Assembly: GCA_949825065.1 (NCBI GenBank)
Contig: OX463846.1
Span: forward strand, 11,218,177 to 11,282,176
DNA from: Odontocerum albicorne
Lineage: Eukaryota; Arthropoda; Insecta; Trichoptera; Odontoceridae
Length of the DNA stretch: 64,000 nt
Reading direction: 5' to 3'
Below, piece by piece: positions 51,013 through 61,367 of this stretch. The notes beneath the pieces are model-generated. The model was not told the origin of the DNA. It made no database searches and saw only the letters and a program-made list of their open reading frames with translations. The first letter of the stretch is position 1. Each line of letters begins with the position of its first letter. The position numbers and the translations under genes were made by a program.

Positions 51013-51767
51013 AGTTTATTTTACTGTTCTTAAGTTTGACATTACATAGGCGCCTTAAATTTGATACACGTTTTCTAATTATATTTCTCTCAACGGTTTT
51101 CACTGGCATGACTTAAATTCTCGAAATAGCTTATCAGCATTCTTACATCAAATATTCGGCTTCAGTTCAGGACCATACCAAATATCATTCAGAATTCTGT
51201 TATGCTCCAGCACGCAACATTCGCTCCCAAATGCGAACATATCATAGAAACAACGATATTATCCATGGATATTGGTAAAGGCTTATATTATTCAAATACT
51301 GTATAATAAAATGTAAGTTGGCACCTTTATTTCAATTATAAGCATTATTACTCACAAAACTAGTGTTTTGGCTTCATTTCCCAGCGCATTCATACGAGTA
51401 ACCTAACCAGGTTTCGTTTCTAGCCACATTTCATCCAGATTAACATTTTTTGTAGCTTGTTGACTGCTTCACAGTTTTCAGAAAAACGAAAACTAGCTCT
51501 ATATATTTTTTAAACAAAAAACTCCATACTAATCCTGTATTTAAACTTTGATCTCCTTGTCGTTAAAACTTTGAGTTCATTGGTTTTCCGGCAAAATCAG
51601 AAAAAAGCAATAACTGGGTGATTGCAAAAACCATATAAAAAACTAGAGCAGAGCCTAGTACCAAGTCATCAAATGCTACCTGGAAGAGTGTGCCCACACT
51701 GTTGAAAAAAGTGCGGATCCAAAATTGGACTTTTGATAATAATTATGAAAATAAAAGGATAATTAGC

Positions 51768-52110
51768 ATAGCGCCGTTCAGAGACCAAACTCTCTTCGAG
51801 GGTGCCCTAACCAGGAATCCGAGTCCTCTATTATTGACAGATTGAAAATATAACAAAAAAAAAATAAACATGTTGAGTGTAAGGATATAAAATAAGTAGC
51901 TGCGGTCATTAGATTAAGAATTTCCCCGCATCTGTAATGTTTAGAAAAAATATATTTGGTAAGAAAACCGCAGAAAATTCGTCTTTAGGTGGAGTGTAGA
52001 GTTTATATTCCAACATACATTTTGATGAGACTTCTCAAAAAGGCTTGTCTTAAAGTACTTCCCAAAGCTGGACACGCTAACATACGAGTATATATTTCTC
52101 GAACTCGTTG
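51768..52110 (-). repeat. SINE-C with long body, uninterrupted
   Basis: AGCGCCGTTCAGAGACCAAA at 51771, then GGGTGCCCTAACCAGGAATC and TATTATTGACAG, CTGCGGTCATTAGATTAAGA. The body TATATTTGGTAAGAAAACCG runs to CTGGACACGCTAACATACGA. It gives the empty site for the Tc1-like insertion at 34157. Confidence 0.65.
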
Positions 52111-52439
52111 GGGCATACAAAATGTTAACTGAAATGACAAAATAAAATCTAGTTTTTTATTAATAATTAATTAAACAATCTCATTTAGGTTCTATGTAAC
52201 ATTTTACAACAATACTAAATCATTTTAATTAAAACATTGCTCAAGAAAACGAACATTTATCAAATTTTTTAATTATGTATTCAATATTGCGGGATGAATG
52301 TTTTGGCCTGCCTGGAGTGATGAAGTGTGAGGAGTTTGATTTCGCATGATGCATACATGATGTAATTGAGTGTCACTGTTTGTCAGGTTGATGAGAATGT
52401 GCAACGGGGTTTTATATTATCCAAAATCGGAAAGAAGTA

Positions 52440-52565
52440 TCGATTTATTTTTTCATGGTATATGTCCTCAGTGAGATACAGGTAAAAGCCTAGTTTACTG
52501 GGGACACGACAAATAAAAAGGCAACAAACCCAGATCCATTAAAATTGTGTGTCCGAATTAAATTA
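52440..52565 (+). repeat. dispersed repeat E, copy 2
   Basis: ATATGTCCTCAGTGAGATAC, AGGTAAAAGCCTAGTTTACT, GGGGACACGACAAATAAAAA. Inverse of 23388-23525. Confidence 0.65.
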
Positions 52566-52569
52566 CCTG

Positions 52570-53000
52570 TTGTGTTTTTCGCAAATTATGTAAATTTCTT
52601 GTCAGGTATAAAATAAAATAAAATAAAAATTACGCAACAATAATTTGACTGTTGCAATAACAATGTATACATGTTAAAATGACGAAAAATAAACAGATAT
52701 CGACAAGAACCAATCAAGAAATAGAGTACGAATTTAATGGAATATTGTTGACAGCTTTAAGAATAGCCAAAAATCTGATAAATGAAAATTTACTTTAAAA
52801 TGTATAACACAAATCACGTCTGACAGCTACAGCAGCGCCCGAGCGTGAGCTTTTGAACCACCTCAGAGTACACAAAAGTGAGTGAGGATCACATACGTCT
52901 GCGAGGGATTGCCTAAGTAAGATATAATAATGTAATAAACGAATTTACGCCACCACAGAAATTGTATACAATCGTTCTCGTACGCAAAGGATTGCCTATT
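52570..53000. other. non-coding stretch
   Basis: Nothing recognised. 52815-52860 has a SINE-C-like ATCACGTCTGACAGCTACAG, comparable to 58338-58365. Confidence 0.35.
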
Positions 53001-53004
53001 ATAT

Positions 53005-53290
53005 GTAAGTACCATCACGCCATGCCCCTTTTAGGGTAAGTAGCGACTACAGATCTCAACATATTTCCATGCATGCTATTCTATATTTCATACTTCTCAC
53101 CTTTATCTCGATTTTTCAAACAACCTTCTTACGTCTGTATTCGATTTTGTTTTTCTCACTCCCTATTGTTAACACACTTAGACTCGAGTTGCAAATATTT
53201 CAGAGCACATTCTCTCAAACGTCTTTCAGCGTTGTCATCATACGTATCGTTCATTTTAGCGACCCTTATTATTCATCCTGCTGATCGAGT
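53005..53290 (-). repeat. LINE-A-related tail, subfamily 2
   Basis: ACCATCACGCCATGCCCCTT, TTAGGGTAAGTAGCGAC, ACAGATCTCAACATATTTCC, then a poorly preserved antisense RT tail. Compare 45105-45300. Confidence 0.5.
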
Positions 53291-53324
53291 CGAGTAGCCA
53301 TTGTATACTGTGTTTTTTTGAGGT

Positions 53325-53420
53325 TTCTTTAACACTTTTCTGATTGGTTGGAAGAGATTGTCATATGATAATAAGACCACCAGGTTGTACTGTATACGAC
53401 GAAAATGTAATAAAATACAA
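53325..53420 (+). repeat. SINE-A tail fragment
   Basis: TTCTGATTGGTTGGAAGAGA, CCACCAGGTTGTACTGTATA, then CGAAAATGTAATAA. Plus orientation, no head. Confidence 0.6.
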
Positions 53421-54120
53421 CGTGAATAAGTAGCGAAATATTGATTGATTAATAATAATACGCTCTTTCGTGATATCCCTCACTCGTATATCTCCATCTA
53501 TTCTTTCTAATTATAATTAATTAATAGAAAAAAAATACAAAGATGCGTTGCGACGAATGATGCAGCAATCTCTGTTGCTATAAAGATTTTAAAACTTGTT
53601 TAACATGCAATTTATGTGAATTGTTGTTTCTATCTCGTCAACTATTGCAAAAAAGATAATTTTTCCCTTTAATACTTTTCTTCTACTCAATACAGTTTCT
53701 TTTATTTACAATAGTTGAATAATGATAGTTGAAAGTAAACACTTGTTTAGTAAAAAACATTTTTTCTATTGAATTATTTTGATTATATTTTAAGATACGA
53801 TATAATCTCACTTAGAATACAAAGAAATAAAATTACATAACAAATATTTTGCCTGATTTGAAACCTAAGCATTTTAACATTTTCATAAACTTCAATAGTA
53901 AAAATAATAACTCAAACAAAGAAAATTTGGTTTCATTGAACAATATTAGAAATCTTTAAACTACCATTATTAAACTATATGAAAGAAATTTGATTGAGTT
54001 AGCGGAGAAATATTGAAAGAAAATTTATCATTTTTTTGCAATAGTTAACGAGTGGGTATCAAACTAGCAAACTTTCTCGCAAAATTTCAACATGTTAACG
54101 TTACAATCTAGAATCTTTAG
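53420..54120. other. AT-rich non-coding stretch
   Basis: Nothing recognised. Confidence 0.45.
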
Positions 54121-54124
54121 TGTT

Positions 54125-54305
54125 ACAATTTTCTTACATACACTACAACCTGATTGATTTATTTCCAAACTGCATGCAATCTCTTCAAATCAAGTATAAA
54201 AAACATTTTTAAGTTAAAACCAGACTGCAAACCGTTTAAAAAAAATTAGATTCCAAAGTGATTCGAACTTGCAATCCCCGGGTAAACTTGCAATCCCCGG
54301 AAAGT
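54125..54305 (-). repeat. SINE-A copy
   Basis: CATACACTACAACCTGATTG, GCATGCAATCTCTTC, then AACCAGACTGCAAACC and GTGATTCGAACTTGCAATCC (reversed B box). The last 18 bp (CTTGCAATCCCCGGGTAA type) are duplicated. The head is cut off. Confidence 0.68.
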
Positions 54306-54414
54306 GACATTGACATATAAATCTTTTATTAATGGTAAAATGTGATTATACTCGTATTTGAAAACATCATATTGTACACAGGTGTTAATTTAAAGTTTCA
54401 CTATTTATTTGTAT

Positions 54415-54570
54415 AACGGCCTCCGTGGTCTAGTTGATGAATACCCGTTATCTGAACCGGAGGCTGTAAGTTCAATTCAAGCTGGTATCCATTTTTTTTC
54501 AAAAAGGTTTATTTCACATCTCTCTAGTTGGTTGTAAAATACAACTACGAAAGTGTAATAATAATACCCA
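54415..54570 (+). repeat. SINE-A copy
   Basis: ATAACGGCCTCCGTGGTCTA, AGGCTGTAAGTTCAATTCAA, CTCTAGTTGGTTGTAAAATA and CTACGAAAGTGTAATAA. Opposite in orientation to the copy 110 bp to its left. Confidence 0.7.
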
Positions 54571-54739
54571 TCAATATATCTAAATTTCCCATCGAGATTG
54601 TCTCTTAACATATATTTTATTATAAAAAAATCAATATAATCAATTTGTAAACTGATATCTATTGTTCTCCGAAAAAGTGTTTATGTTTAAAATGCCATAA
54701 AATATCTTTTAGTATAATAGAGGAATTAATTAGCCAGTG

Positions 54740-54930
54740 ACACTCACTGATGAGGGGTGTTTTAGAGGAGTCTATTCGATTAACCCGTGCCGCGTCACGG
54801 GGAATGCCTACTTTCTGACTAGCCTGATGGGGTATGTTAGAGCTCCCAACAACCCCTTCTAATAGGGTGATTAGCGTGCCATATCGAGCCTTAGTGTGAG
54901 GCGTGACCTGGATATTTAGGCTTTTCTGAT
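54740..54930. other. GC-richer stretch with hairpin, unidentified
   Basis: It contains CCCGTG, a 6-nt loop, CACGGG at 54783-54800 and further regular sequence (GATGGGGTATGTTAGAGCTC). It is not coding in any frame. No other copy in the window. It could be an RNA gene relic or part of an unknown repeat. Confidence 0.3.
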
Positions 54931-55034
54931 AAAACCTTATGTGTCAAAATAAATTATCTTTTTGAAAATCCAACTAAATAAAAGGAAAATAAGTTTACTT
55001 TAAAATACGACCTTTGTGATAAAAAACGTTTGTT

Positions 55035-55295
55035 TATCAACCAAGGGTTCCGGGATCGATTCCCGGTAGTTGTATTAAACACTTTCGTTGTATGGTATAC
55101 AGTACAATGCTGTATACATTACAATAACCCCTATTGTCACGTACCAATCTCTTCCAACCAACCAGGACATAAAGAACTCGTGAGTTAAAATCAGTCTGGA
55201 GTCATTTTTAAAACATCTGGATTTCAACGGGAATCGAACCCACAACCCTCGGTTTGGAAGACAGGCGTTATACCAAATAGGCCACGGAGGTCATC
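55035..55295. repeat. SINE-A inverted pair
   Basis: A plus-strand head fragment (55035-55070: GGTTCCGGGATCGATTCCCG) is followed at once by a complete minus-strand copy (55075-55295). That copy has CACTTTCGTTGTATGGTATA, CAATCTCTTCCAACCAACCA, ACGGGAATCGAACCCACAAC and ATAGGCCACGGAGGTCATC. Confidence 0.74.
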
Positions 55296-55429
55296 AATTG
55301 TTAAGGGACATAATATATGCAATCTTGAGGAAGAAACAATGGGTAATTAACGGATGTCGTCCGTGGTTAGCGTATTAAGTCTGTTATCAAAGTATATTGT
55401 TTTATTATTCTTAAGAATTTTTTTGGCGA

Positions 55430-55625
55430 CGTCCGTGGCCGGATTGGAAAAACAGCTGCCTTCCAAAATGGAGATTGGGGGTTCAATTACACTTGGTGCT
55501 TAATTTTTATCAAAATATAGTTTACACTAAAGGTTCGTTTAAAACTTTAATGTTTGGTTGGAAGAGATTGCCTCGTGGCAATAAATATGCTAGGTTGTAA
55601 AACAATATTATAACACACTTCTTTA
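55430..55625 (+). repeat. SINE-A, full-length copy
   Basis: GCGACGTCCGTGGCCGGATT, GGGGGTTCAATTACACTTGG, TTTGGTTGGAAGAGATTGCC, TCGTGGCAATAAATATGCTA, ending AATATTATAACAC. Confidence 0.75.
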
Positions 55626-55829
55626 AATACACTGAGTAGTATCTTACTCGTAAAAGTCAAAGAAATATTCTATGAAAACGAAGTTGAATTGTGTAAAACC
55701 ACTTTATAGAGGGAAGGCTTTTTTGAAATATAAAAGAATATGGTGAATTTAGTGTAAGCCTTCCTGAATGTAGAATGAGAGAGTTGCTTAAAAGGGCTGC
55801 CCCACATGCAAACACAATTGGGTTGGGTT

Positions 55830-56060
55830 ATTTATTAATTGAGTCCGGGTGGGAGGGGGGGTTGCGAGGCCGACAGGAGGCGAAAGGGTGGGAACGATTC
55901 GGGTGCACCCTCAGTCTTCACCATTGAGTTGCACAAATATCAGCCCCACAATACGACCCGTTATGGTATCGTGACGGTGTACCGTTGCATGAACGTATTT
56001 TTGGGGTTGAACTTTCACAAATTGCCTCGCATAGTTTACGGCTTTTCAAGGAAACAAATT
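55830..56060. other. GC-rich stretch, unidentified
   Basis: GC-rich patch (GGGTGGGAGGGGGGGTTGCG) with a 76-codon plus-strand opening from 55839. Its first codon is not ATG and the reading (GGRGGCEADRRRKGGNDSGA) looks compositional. I recognise nothing. Confidence 0.25.
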
Positions 56061-56159
56061 TTTCAATGAAATGTGACTAAGCACTCTTGAAAAATAATCA
56101 TAACAACGAGTATGTCGCCTTAAGTAAATTTCTGCTTGACTCGCAAAAGGAAACATTGT

Positions 56160-56345
56160 ATTGTATTACACTTTCAGTCTATACAGTACAACCTGCCGTG
56201 TTAATTGTCATATGGTAATCTATTCCAACCATTAACAAAGATGACCTCCGTGGTATAGTTTGTAACACACTTGACTTCCGACTCAGGGTTATGGCTTCGT
56301 TATCCGTTGGTACTCAATTATCTTCAAAATTGTTTCAGAATGGTT
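56160..56345. repeat. SINE-A tail and head in opposite orientation
   Basis: 56165-56235 is a minus-strand tail (GTATTACACTTTCAGTCTAT, GTAATCTATTCCAACC). 56242-56345 is a plus-strand head (GATGACCTCCGTGGTATAGT, GGCTTCGTTATCCGTTGG). Confidence 0.66.
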
Positions 56346-56469
56346 ATCACTTAAGAAGTTATTTTGATAATTTTCGTCATATCGGTGAGATCCGTTGAGA
56401 GAAATGTAATTAGAAAACGTGCATCAAATTTAAGGCGCTTATGTAAGGTTAAACTTAAGATGTTTCACT

Positions 56470-56885
56470 GTCGAGACAAGTAGAAAAGACAGAGCGTCAG
56501 ATTTGCTTATCTCGAGACAGCCTTCGCCTCTTCTATATTCATACACCTTCTCAAACAACTTCTACGATTTATTTAGCTTTTAACATTTCTTTCTTTAAAA
56601 CATCAATTTTAGATCTTTCACTAGTACGCCTTCTACTCACATTTTAACTATGTATTTGTTTTGTTAGTTTTTCTTTAATTATTCGTTCTACAAGCTCAAA
56701 CCATCTCAGAGTCATCTTACCCATCCTATTAAACACATTAGTCTTAAATTCACATTCATACCTAGTCACTTTATTCCTTATTGTGTCATACATTGTCCCC
56801 CATCTATTCTTCTAAGTGCACGTATTTCTTCATTTGTACGGTTCTTTTCAGTATTTTTCTACATTTCTTACCCATTCTTCAAAAT
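56470..56885 (-). repeat. LINE-A 3' fragment
   Basis: Reversed tail fragment (CTGTCGAGACAAGTAGAAAA), CACCTTCTCAAACAACTTCT, then antisense RT tail (ACCATCTCAGAGTCATCTTA). Confidence 0.7.
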
Positions 56886-57316
56886 TGATAGAAATGCCTA
56901 CTTAATTTATTATATTTTATTTTTTTAAAATCCGTAAAATAATTAGTTAATAAATGTTCAAAGAATATCCTAAAAATAGGTGTTATCAAAGTTAAATGGA
57001 CCCAGTTAGGCAGATCAATACCAATGAATAATGAACAGATATGCTGGTTCACAGACGTTTAGTTTCTAAAAATAATCCAACAATACAGAAGGCTCGTGCC
57101 GAGGCTGAAGGGCGAAGCGCGGTACGTGAACTGTGACTGCTAGAGGCGGAACTCGACGAACTTAAAAGTTTTGTGCGAAAACGAAGCTTTCAGATTCTTT
57201 TTACTTCGTATGGTACTTGCACTGTATCAATAAGTCCGCACAAGGCGATCTAAACTTTGATCAAATATGTCATAACAAGTAGAATGTGAGTTATACTTTC
57301 TTCAAATTATTTGCAG

Positions 57317-57534
57317 AAGGCAGTAAACATCATATGGGGTCCAGTAAGGAATTCAGGCGTCAGGCAGTCCCTAAACGTAGAGGCCTTGCTAACGAGGATT
57401 CCCAGTTAATATACTTGGGCGGTTTCCGCACATGCGAAACACTGATTGTCAAGGAAGATGTTCGAATTGAACCCAAGTGGAAATATACTAGTAGGATGGT
57501 TGAGAAGAAGAAAAAATATGCAAGGAAAGAATAA
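57317..57534 (+). CDS. weak exon candidate, unidentified
   Basis: After TTCAAATTATTTGCAG (acceptor-like, ending near 57316) the plus strand reads EGSKHHMGSSKEFRRQAVPK, RRGLANEDSQLIYLGG, FRTCETLIVKEDVRIEPKWK and a basic end KKKKYARKE to TAA at 57532-57534. Charged, protein-like composition. An internal ATG gives 65 codons or fewer. I recognise no family. The GC-richer 57080-57180 upstream contains another coding-like run (KARAEAEGRSAVREL) broken by a TGA. Confidence 0.25.
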
Positions 57535-57619
57535 TCAGTGTTATCAAAACCTTTCCCTAGATTGAGCCGATATAGGCGATTGAGGATATGACGTCGGATA
57601 GGCCAGCGCAGAGGTGGGT

Positions 57620-58250
57620 CTTAAAATGTTTCATACCAGATTCCAAAAATGTTTGTTAATGGATTATAGTTTTCATATTTGTGGAACTCCGTATTCGCAT
57701 ATTTTACAATAAATTACTTGGCTTCACTAATATTTTAAATCAGTTCCAATAAAATGAATGGAGTAAAAATATTGTAATTTGTTTTATCAAACTGAAGTAA
57801 AAATAATTTGTTGTCAAACATTCTAGAAATTTATTTAATTATTTTCCTGTTAATGTGCTGTTGTTTCAGAAAAAAATATCAAATTTAATTCCAAGCAACA
57901 AGAATATAATTAAAGAAGACAGATTAATTATCGGGAAAATCATTGAAGCAGATAAAATTCGTGAAATTAGAATATAGATTGATTGCGAATTTAAAAAAAA
58001 AAAAATGAGACATGTTTAAGTCCAAATAATGAATCAACTGATATACTGAAAAACAACGTCACGGATATATTCTGTCTATTAATGCTTATGTCACAAATCG
58101 TCCTACAGTGGGTTTATTACCTATTAAATAAAAACTTACGTACCTATTTGTATAATACGAGTATATCTTATGACTTTCTGTAGAGTAATGTATACAATCT
58201 GATGGGTTTCAATATACTATACCATATGTGTATAATTCAAATTCAAAGGA
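57620..58250. other. AT-rich non-coding stretch
   Basis: Nothing recognised. Confidence 0.45.
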
Positions 58251-58258
58251 CAACTTAA

Positions 58259-58370
58259 TTACACAGCGCCGTTTCGAGAGCAAACTCTCCTCAAAGGCGC
58301 TCCAGCTCGGGACTCGAACCTACTAATATTAAACAAATTGCGTCTAGCAGCTATAGCAGCACCCAACGAA
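58259..58370 (-). repeat. SINE-C copy
   Basis: TACACAGCGCCGTTTCGAGA, GCAAACTCTCCTCAAAGGCG, GGGACTCGAACCTACTAATA. It is a short copy that runs into SINE-A. Confidence 0.7.
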
Positions 58371-58404
58371 TCATGTATATAGTTCACCTTTGTATATAGT
58401 TCGA

Positions 58405-58580
58405 CCTTGTAGTATTATTGTCATGTGGAAATCTCTTTCAACCAACCAGAAGTTTATGAGGTCTTAAATGAAAACAAGACTGATAAATTTAAAAAAAAAC
58501 CAACTTCTAGCGGGAGTCGAAACCGCAGCTTCCGGGTCGAACAAATAAGCGTCTTACCAACTAGGCTACGGAGGTCGTTA
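58405..58580 (-). repeat. SINE-A copy
   Basis: TATTATTGTCATGTGGAAAT, CTCTTTCAACCAACCAG, GCGGGAGTCGAAACCGCAGC, then ACTAGGCTACGGAGGTCGTT. Confidence 0.74.
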
Positions 58581-58639
58581 TATATAGTACTACCATTACA
58601 AAAATATCTTAAAAATAATGTAATTAGTATTCTTTTTTA

Positions 58640-58725
58640 AAAAGTGTATAGTAACGGGAATCCAACTCGAAACCCCCGTTATAGAAAACCAACGTACTAC
58701 CAACTACGCCAAGGAGATCGTCAAG
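58640..58725 (-). repeat. SINE-A head
   Basis: TAACGGGAATCCAACTCGAA, ACCCCCG, then CCAACTACGCCAAGGAGATC. Tandem with the copy at 58405, same orientation, head only. Confidence 0.66.
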
Positions 58726-58959
58726 AGTCTCAAAACTATTTTTTTTATTTTAATCTGAATGAAACGTTTTGAACAAATGTTTTTTTTAAATAACAGATAT
58801 ACCTTTTTTTAAATAAAATAATATTTCATGTAATCCACGCAAAGTTTATTATATACATAGATCCCTGTTGGGGTATGCAGAAAGGACAGGGTGCCAGACA
58901 TTCCTATTTCAACACACATCTCATACTTCTTATACTTTTACGATTTCTCTGACTTTCTA

Positions 58960-59904
58960 CGAGGCGTATCCAGAAAGTAAGTGTACTGAGGCTCTCACGA
59001 CCGGATGGATTTTATTTTCGACATGTTAGCTACACTTCCGTGTAGCCTTCCGTGTAGCCGGTTCGAGGTCAGTACGTTGAGAAGTGTCGACGCGACAACA
59101 CGTTTTGTGAAAAATGTCAATCCAATCTCCCGCCAAGTGCGAAATACGCGGCGTCATCCGTTATCTCGTTTGGAAGGGAAAACCTCCGGTTGAGGTTTAT
59201 AATGAGGTGAAAACTGCATATGGTGATAAAGCTATGAATCGTACGAGTGTGTACAAGTGGTGTCGCGAGTTTAAAAACGGTCACGTCACACCTCTTCACC
59301 CTCCGCCAAAAAGTTCAAAACCACAATTTCAGTCAAGAAAATCATGGCATCCGTGTTTTGGGACTGTCAAGGCATAATTTTAATTGAATATATGCCTCAA
59401 GGGGAGACCATCAACTCTGCAAGATACTGTGAGTCCCTAAAAAAATTGCGGAGAGCGATTCAGAACAAGAGGAGAGGCATGCTGACAAAGGGAGTCTGCG
59501 TGCTGTACGACAATGCCAGACCACACACGGCCAACGCCACGAAGGAACTGCTCGCCTCGTTTAAATGGGATGTCCTGAACCATCCCGCGCATTCCCCTGA
59601 CCTAGCACCTTCAGATTACTATCTCTTTACCTCCCTGAAGCTGCACATGGGTGGAAAAAGGTTTTCAACCGACGAGGAGGTAAATGAGGAGGTGGAGAAG
59701 TGGACGGAGGGGTTGGCGGGAAACTACTTCGAGGAAGGCATCAAAAAGTTGATACCCCGCTTCACCACCTGCATTGAGAGGAATGGCGACTATGTCGAAA
59801 AATAGCTTACATATGTACTACGGTAACCACGTATTTTTTTTGTTTAAATAAAAAAAATTGTAACCTACAAAAATTCAGTACACTTACTTTCTGGACTTAC
59901 CTAG
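58960..59904 (+). mobile_element. mariner (family 5), internal-deletion copy
   Basis: 945 bp flanked by TA at 58958-58959 and 59905-59906. The left end TCCAGAAAGTAAGTGTACTG matches the complement of the right end; the outermost 12 bp are less similar. The transposase has a deletion joining its N-terminal domain to the middle of the catalytic domain. It resembles family 4 (27128-27501) in the TCCAGAAA terminus and the DYVEK C-terminus. Confidence 0.9.
59114..59805 (+). pseudogene. mariner family-5 transposase, internally deleted
   Basis: The ATG at 59114 opens MSIQSPAKCEIRGVIRYLVW, then YGDKAMNRTSVYKWCREFKN. After FKNGH an unrelated short join (SRKSW) leads to IMASVFWDCQGIILIEYMPQ in another frame. 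The region with the first catalytic Asp (the MDETW equivalent) is missing. The second (VLYDNARPHT) and third (SPDLAPSDYYLF) are intact and 34 residues apart (DD34D). The C-terminus CIERNGDYVEK ends at TAG 59803-59805. Compact GC-rich codons suggest a rather young sequence. Confidence 0.88.
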
Positions 59905-60237
59905 TACATTGCCTTCTTTCAAAATATCATTCACTTGATCCTATTTTCCTTGGTTTTCCTCTACTACGCCTTCCAATCCCATGTGTATAAACTATTTGTT
60001 TAGTTAGTTATTTTTTTCATTCATACGTTCTACATGCCCAAACCACCTCAGAGTACTCTTCATGTTACTCAACATATCAGCCTCAAGTTAACATTCATCC
60101 CTAATCACTTCATTCCGTATTCTGTCATTATTGTCACCCTATGTCCCCATATTTTTTTTAGTGGACGCATTTTTACATCATTCATTCGGCTCATCTCAGT
60201 CTTTTTTCCCGTCCGCGTTCCAAGGTTGTTCCGCGTT

Positions 60238-60445
60238 CCAAGGTGTATTACATTTTAGTTGTATTCAGTACAACCTCATTATCATGTGGCAATTTCTTGC
60301 AATCAACTTTTTGATAAAATGTCGTTTTTCTTAAAAACCAGACTGGAACACTTTTAAAAAAAACCTGGGTTGCAAAAGGAATCGATACCACAACCTCAGG
60401 GCTGTGAGGCCAGCGTCTTACCAAGAAGGCCACGGAGGCCAAAGT
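60238..60445 (-). repeat. SINE-A, full-length copy
   Basis: GTATTACATTTTAGTTGTAT, TGTGGCAATTTCTTGCAATC, AACCAGACTGGAACACTTTT, GGAATCGATACCACAACCTC, ending AAGGCCACGGAGGCCAAAG. Confidence 0.76.
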
Positions 60446-60454
60446 ATACGTGTG

Positions 60455-60590
60455 TGTGGGAAGATAATAAAAATATGCGAATGGATACTGTAGAGACGTG
60501 TGCACTGAGAAGAATACCTGGCATTAAGATGTATGACTGAATAGTGAAACATGTTATAGTAATTGAGGATAAATAAATGCGAAATAGAGA
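60455..60590 (+). repeat. LINE-A fragment, internal
   Basis: GATACTGTAGAGACGTGTGC, ACTGAGAAGAATACCTGGC, TTAAGATGTATGACTGAATA corresponds to the METCALRRIPGIKMYD coding stretch of the RT tail (compare 22100-22165). Confidence 0.62.
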
Positions 60591-60897
60591 CTGATGAAAT
60601 ATACGCAGACTTTGCTTTCATTCAATCTTAAAAAATCATTAAAAACTTTAAAAAATGCATGACTTCATTCTTAATAAGGTAATATAGCCTTTGAGTATTA
60701 TTACTGAAAATAACCATATGAGTTTTGTAGAATAAAACACCCTATGAGTATTGTAAACGATAGTGAAGTGAGAAAACTAATGACATGTTCAGGTTAATTG
60801 ACCACGATTTCATTAAACGGATATGACACAGAATTGATCAATCGAAACGAAATAAGAAAAATGTAAATAGTAACGCTTTCAAAATTTGATTTTATGG

Positions 60898-60975
60898 AAT
60901 GATGACCTCTGCGACCTTGTTGGTGAGACTCGAACGAAAGTTTTGGGTCCGATTCTCGATTGTAAGGGGAAAAAA
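60898..60975 (+). repeat. SINE-A head
   Basis: GATGACCTCTGCGACCTTGT, then TTTTGGGTCCGATTCTCGAT. The body is missing; LINE-like sequence follows. Confidence 0.58.
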
Positions 60976-60999
60976 ATAGGCTCCCTCTGGTTATAGATT

Positions 61000-61367
61000 T
61001 AGTCTGGTATAATACTTGCGTGCGATAGACGTGTGTGGTTATTGTTGCTTGTTCACATGTGGTAGTTCTATATTTTCAAAACGTAAGATGGCAAATTTTA
61101 GTTTACTTGTCAAATCTAGTGGTTCTTCACCAGAAGGCTCCATTGTTACGACAGAATACAATATTAAGGTCGATTTCGTCTTTATCGAATAAATTGATTG
61201 TTCCAAATCGATACAATAGGGTGGAGTATTGTGACAGGGTTATTGTTGTTGCTGGTTCTGTCCCGTGGAATTGTCTGTTTCAAAGTGTTCGAGATATGGG
61301 TGGCATATACAGTTTTAGAAGACACTTAACGAAAACCCTTTTTGGGAGGTCTTATCAACATTTATGA
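61000..61367 (+). pseudogene. LINE reverse-transcriptase C-terminal relic, second type
   Basis: A plus-strand frame ending TAT CAA CAT TTA TGA at 61367 contains LRSISSLSNKLIVPNRYNRV, EYCDRVIVVAGSVPWNCLFQ, SVRDMGGIYSFRRHLTKTLF. The spacing R-Y ... WN.L ... S.FRRHL is the typical C-terminus of LINE RT ORFs. No upstream RT motifs were found. Distinct from LINE-A. Confidence 0.45.

Larger units (their letters stand above)
58855..60240 (-). repeat. LINE-A 3' copy, split by a mariner
   Basis: 58862-58958 (CCCTGTTGGGGTATGCAGAA onward) and 59907-60240 (TCTTTCAAAATATCATTCAC onward) are adjacent parts of one minus-strand LINE-A copy. The mariner between them begins after TA 58958-58959. Confidence 0.76.
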
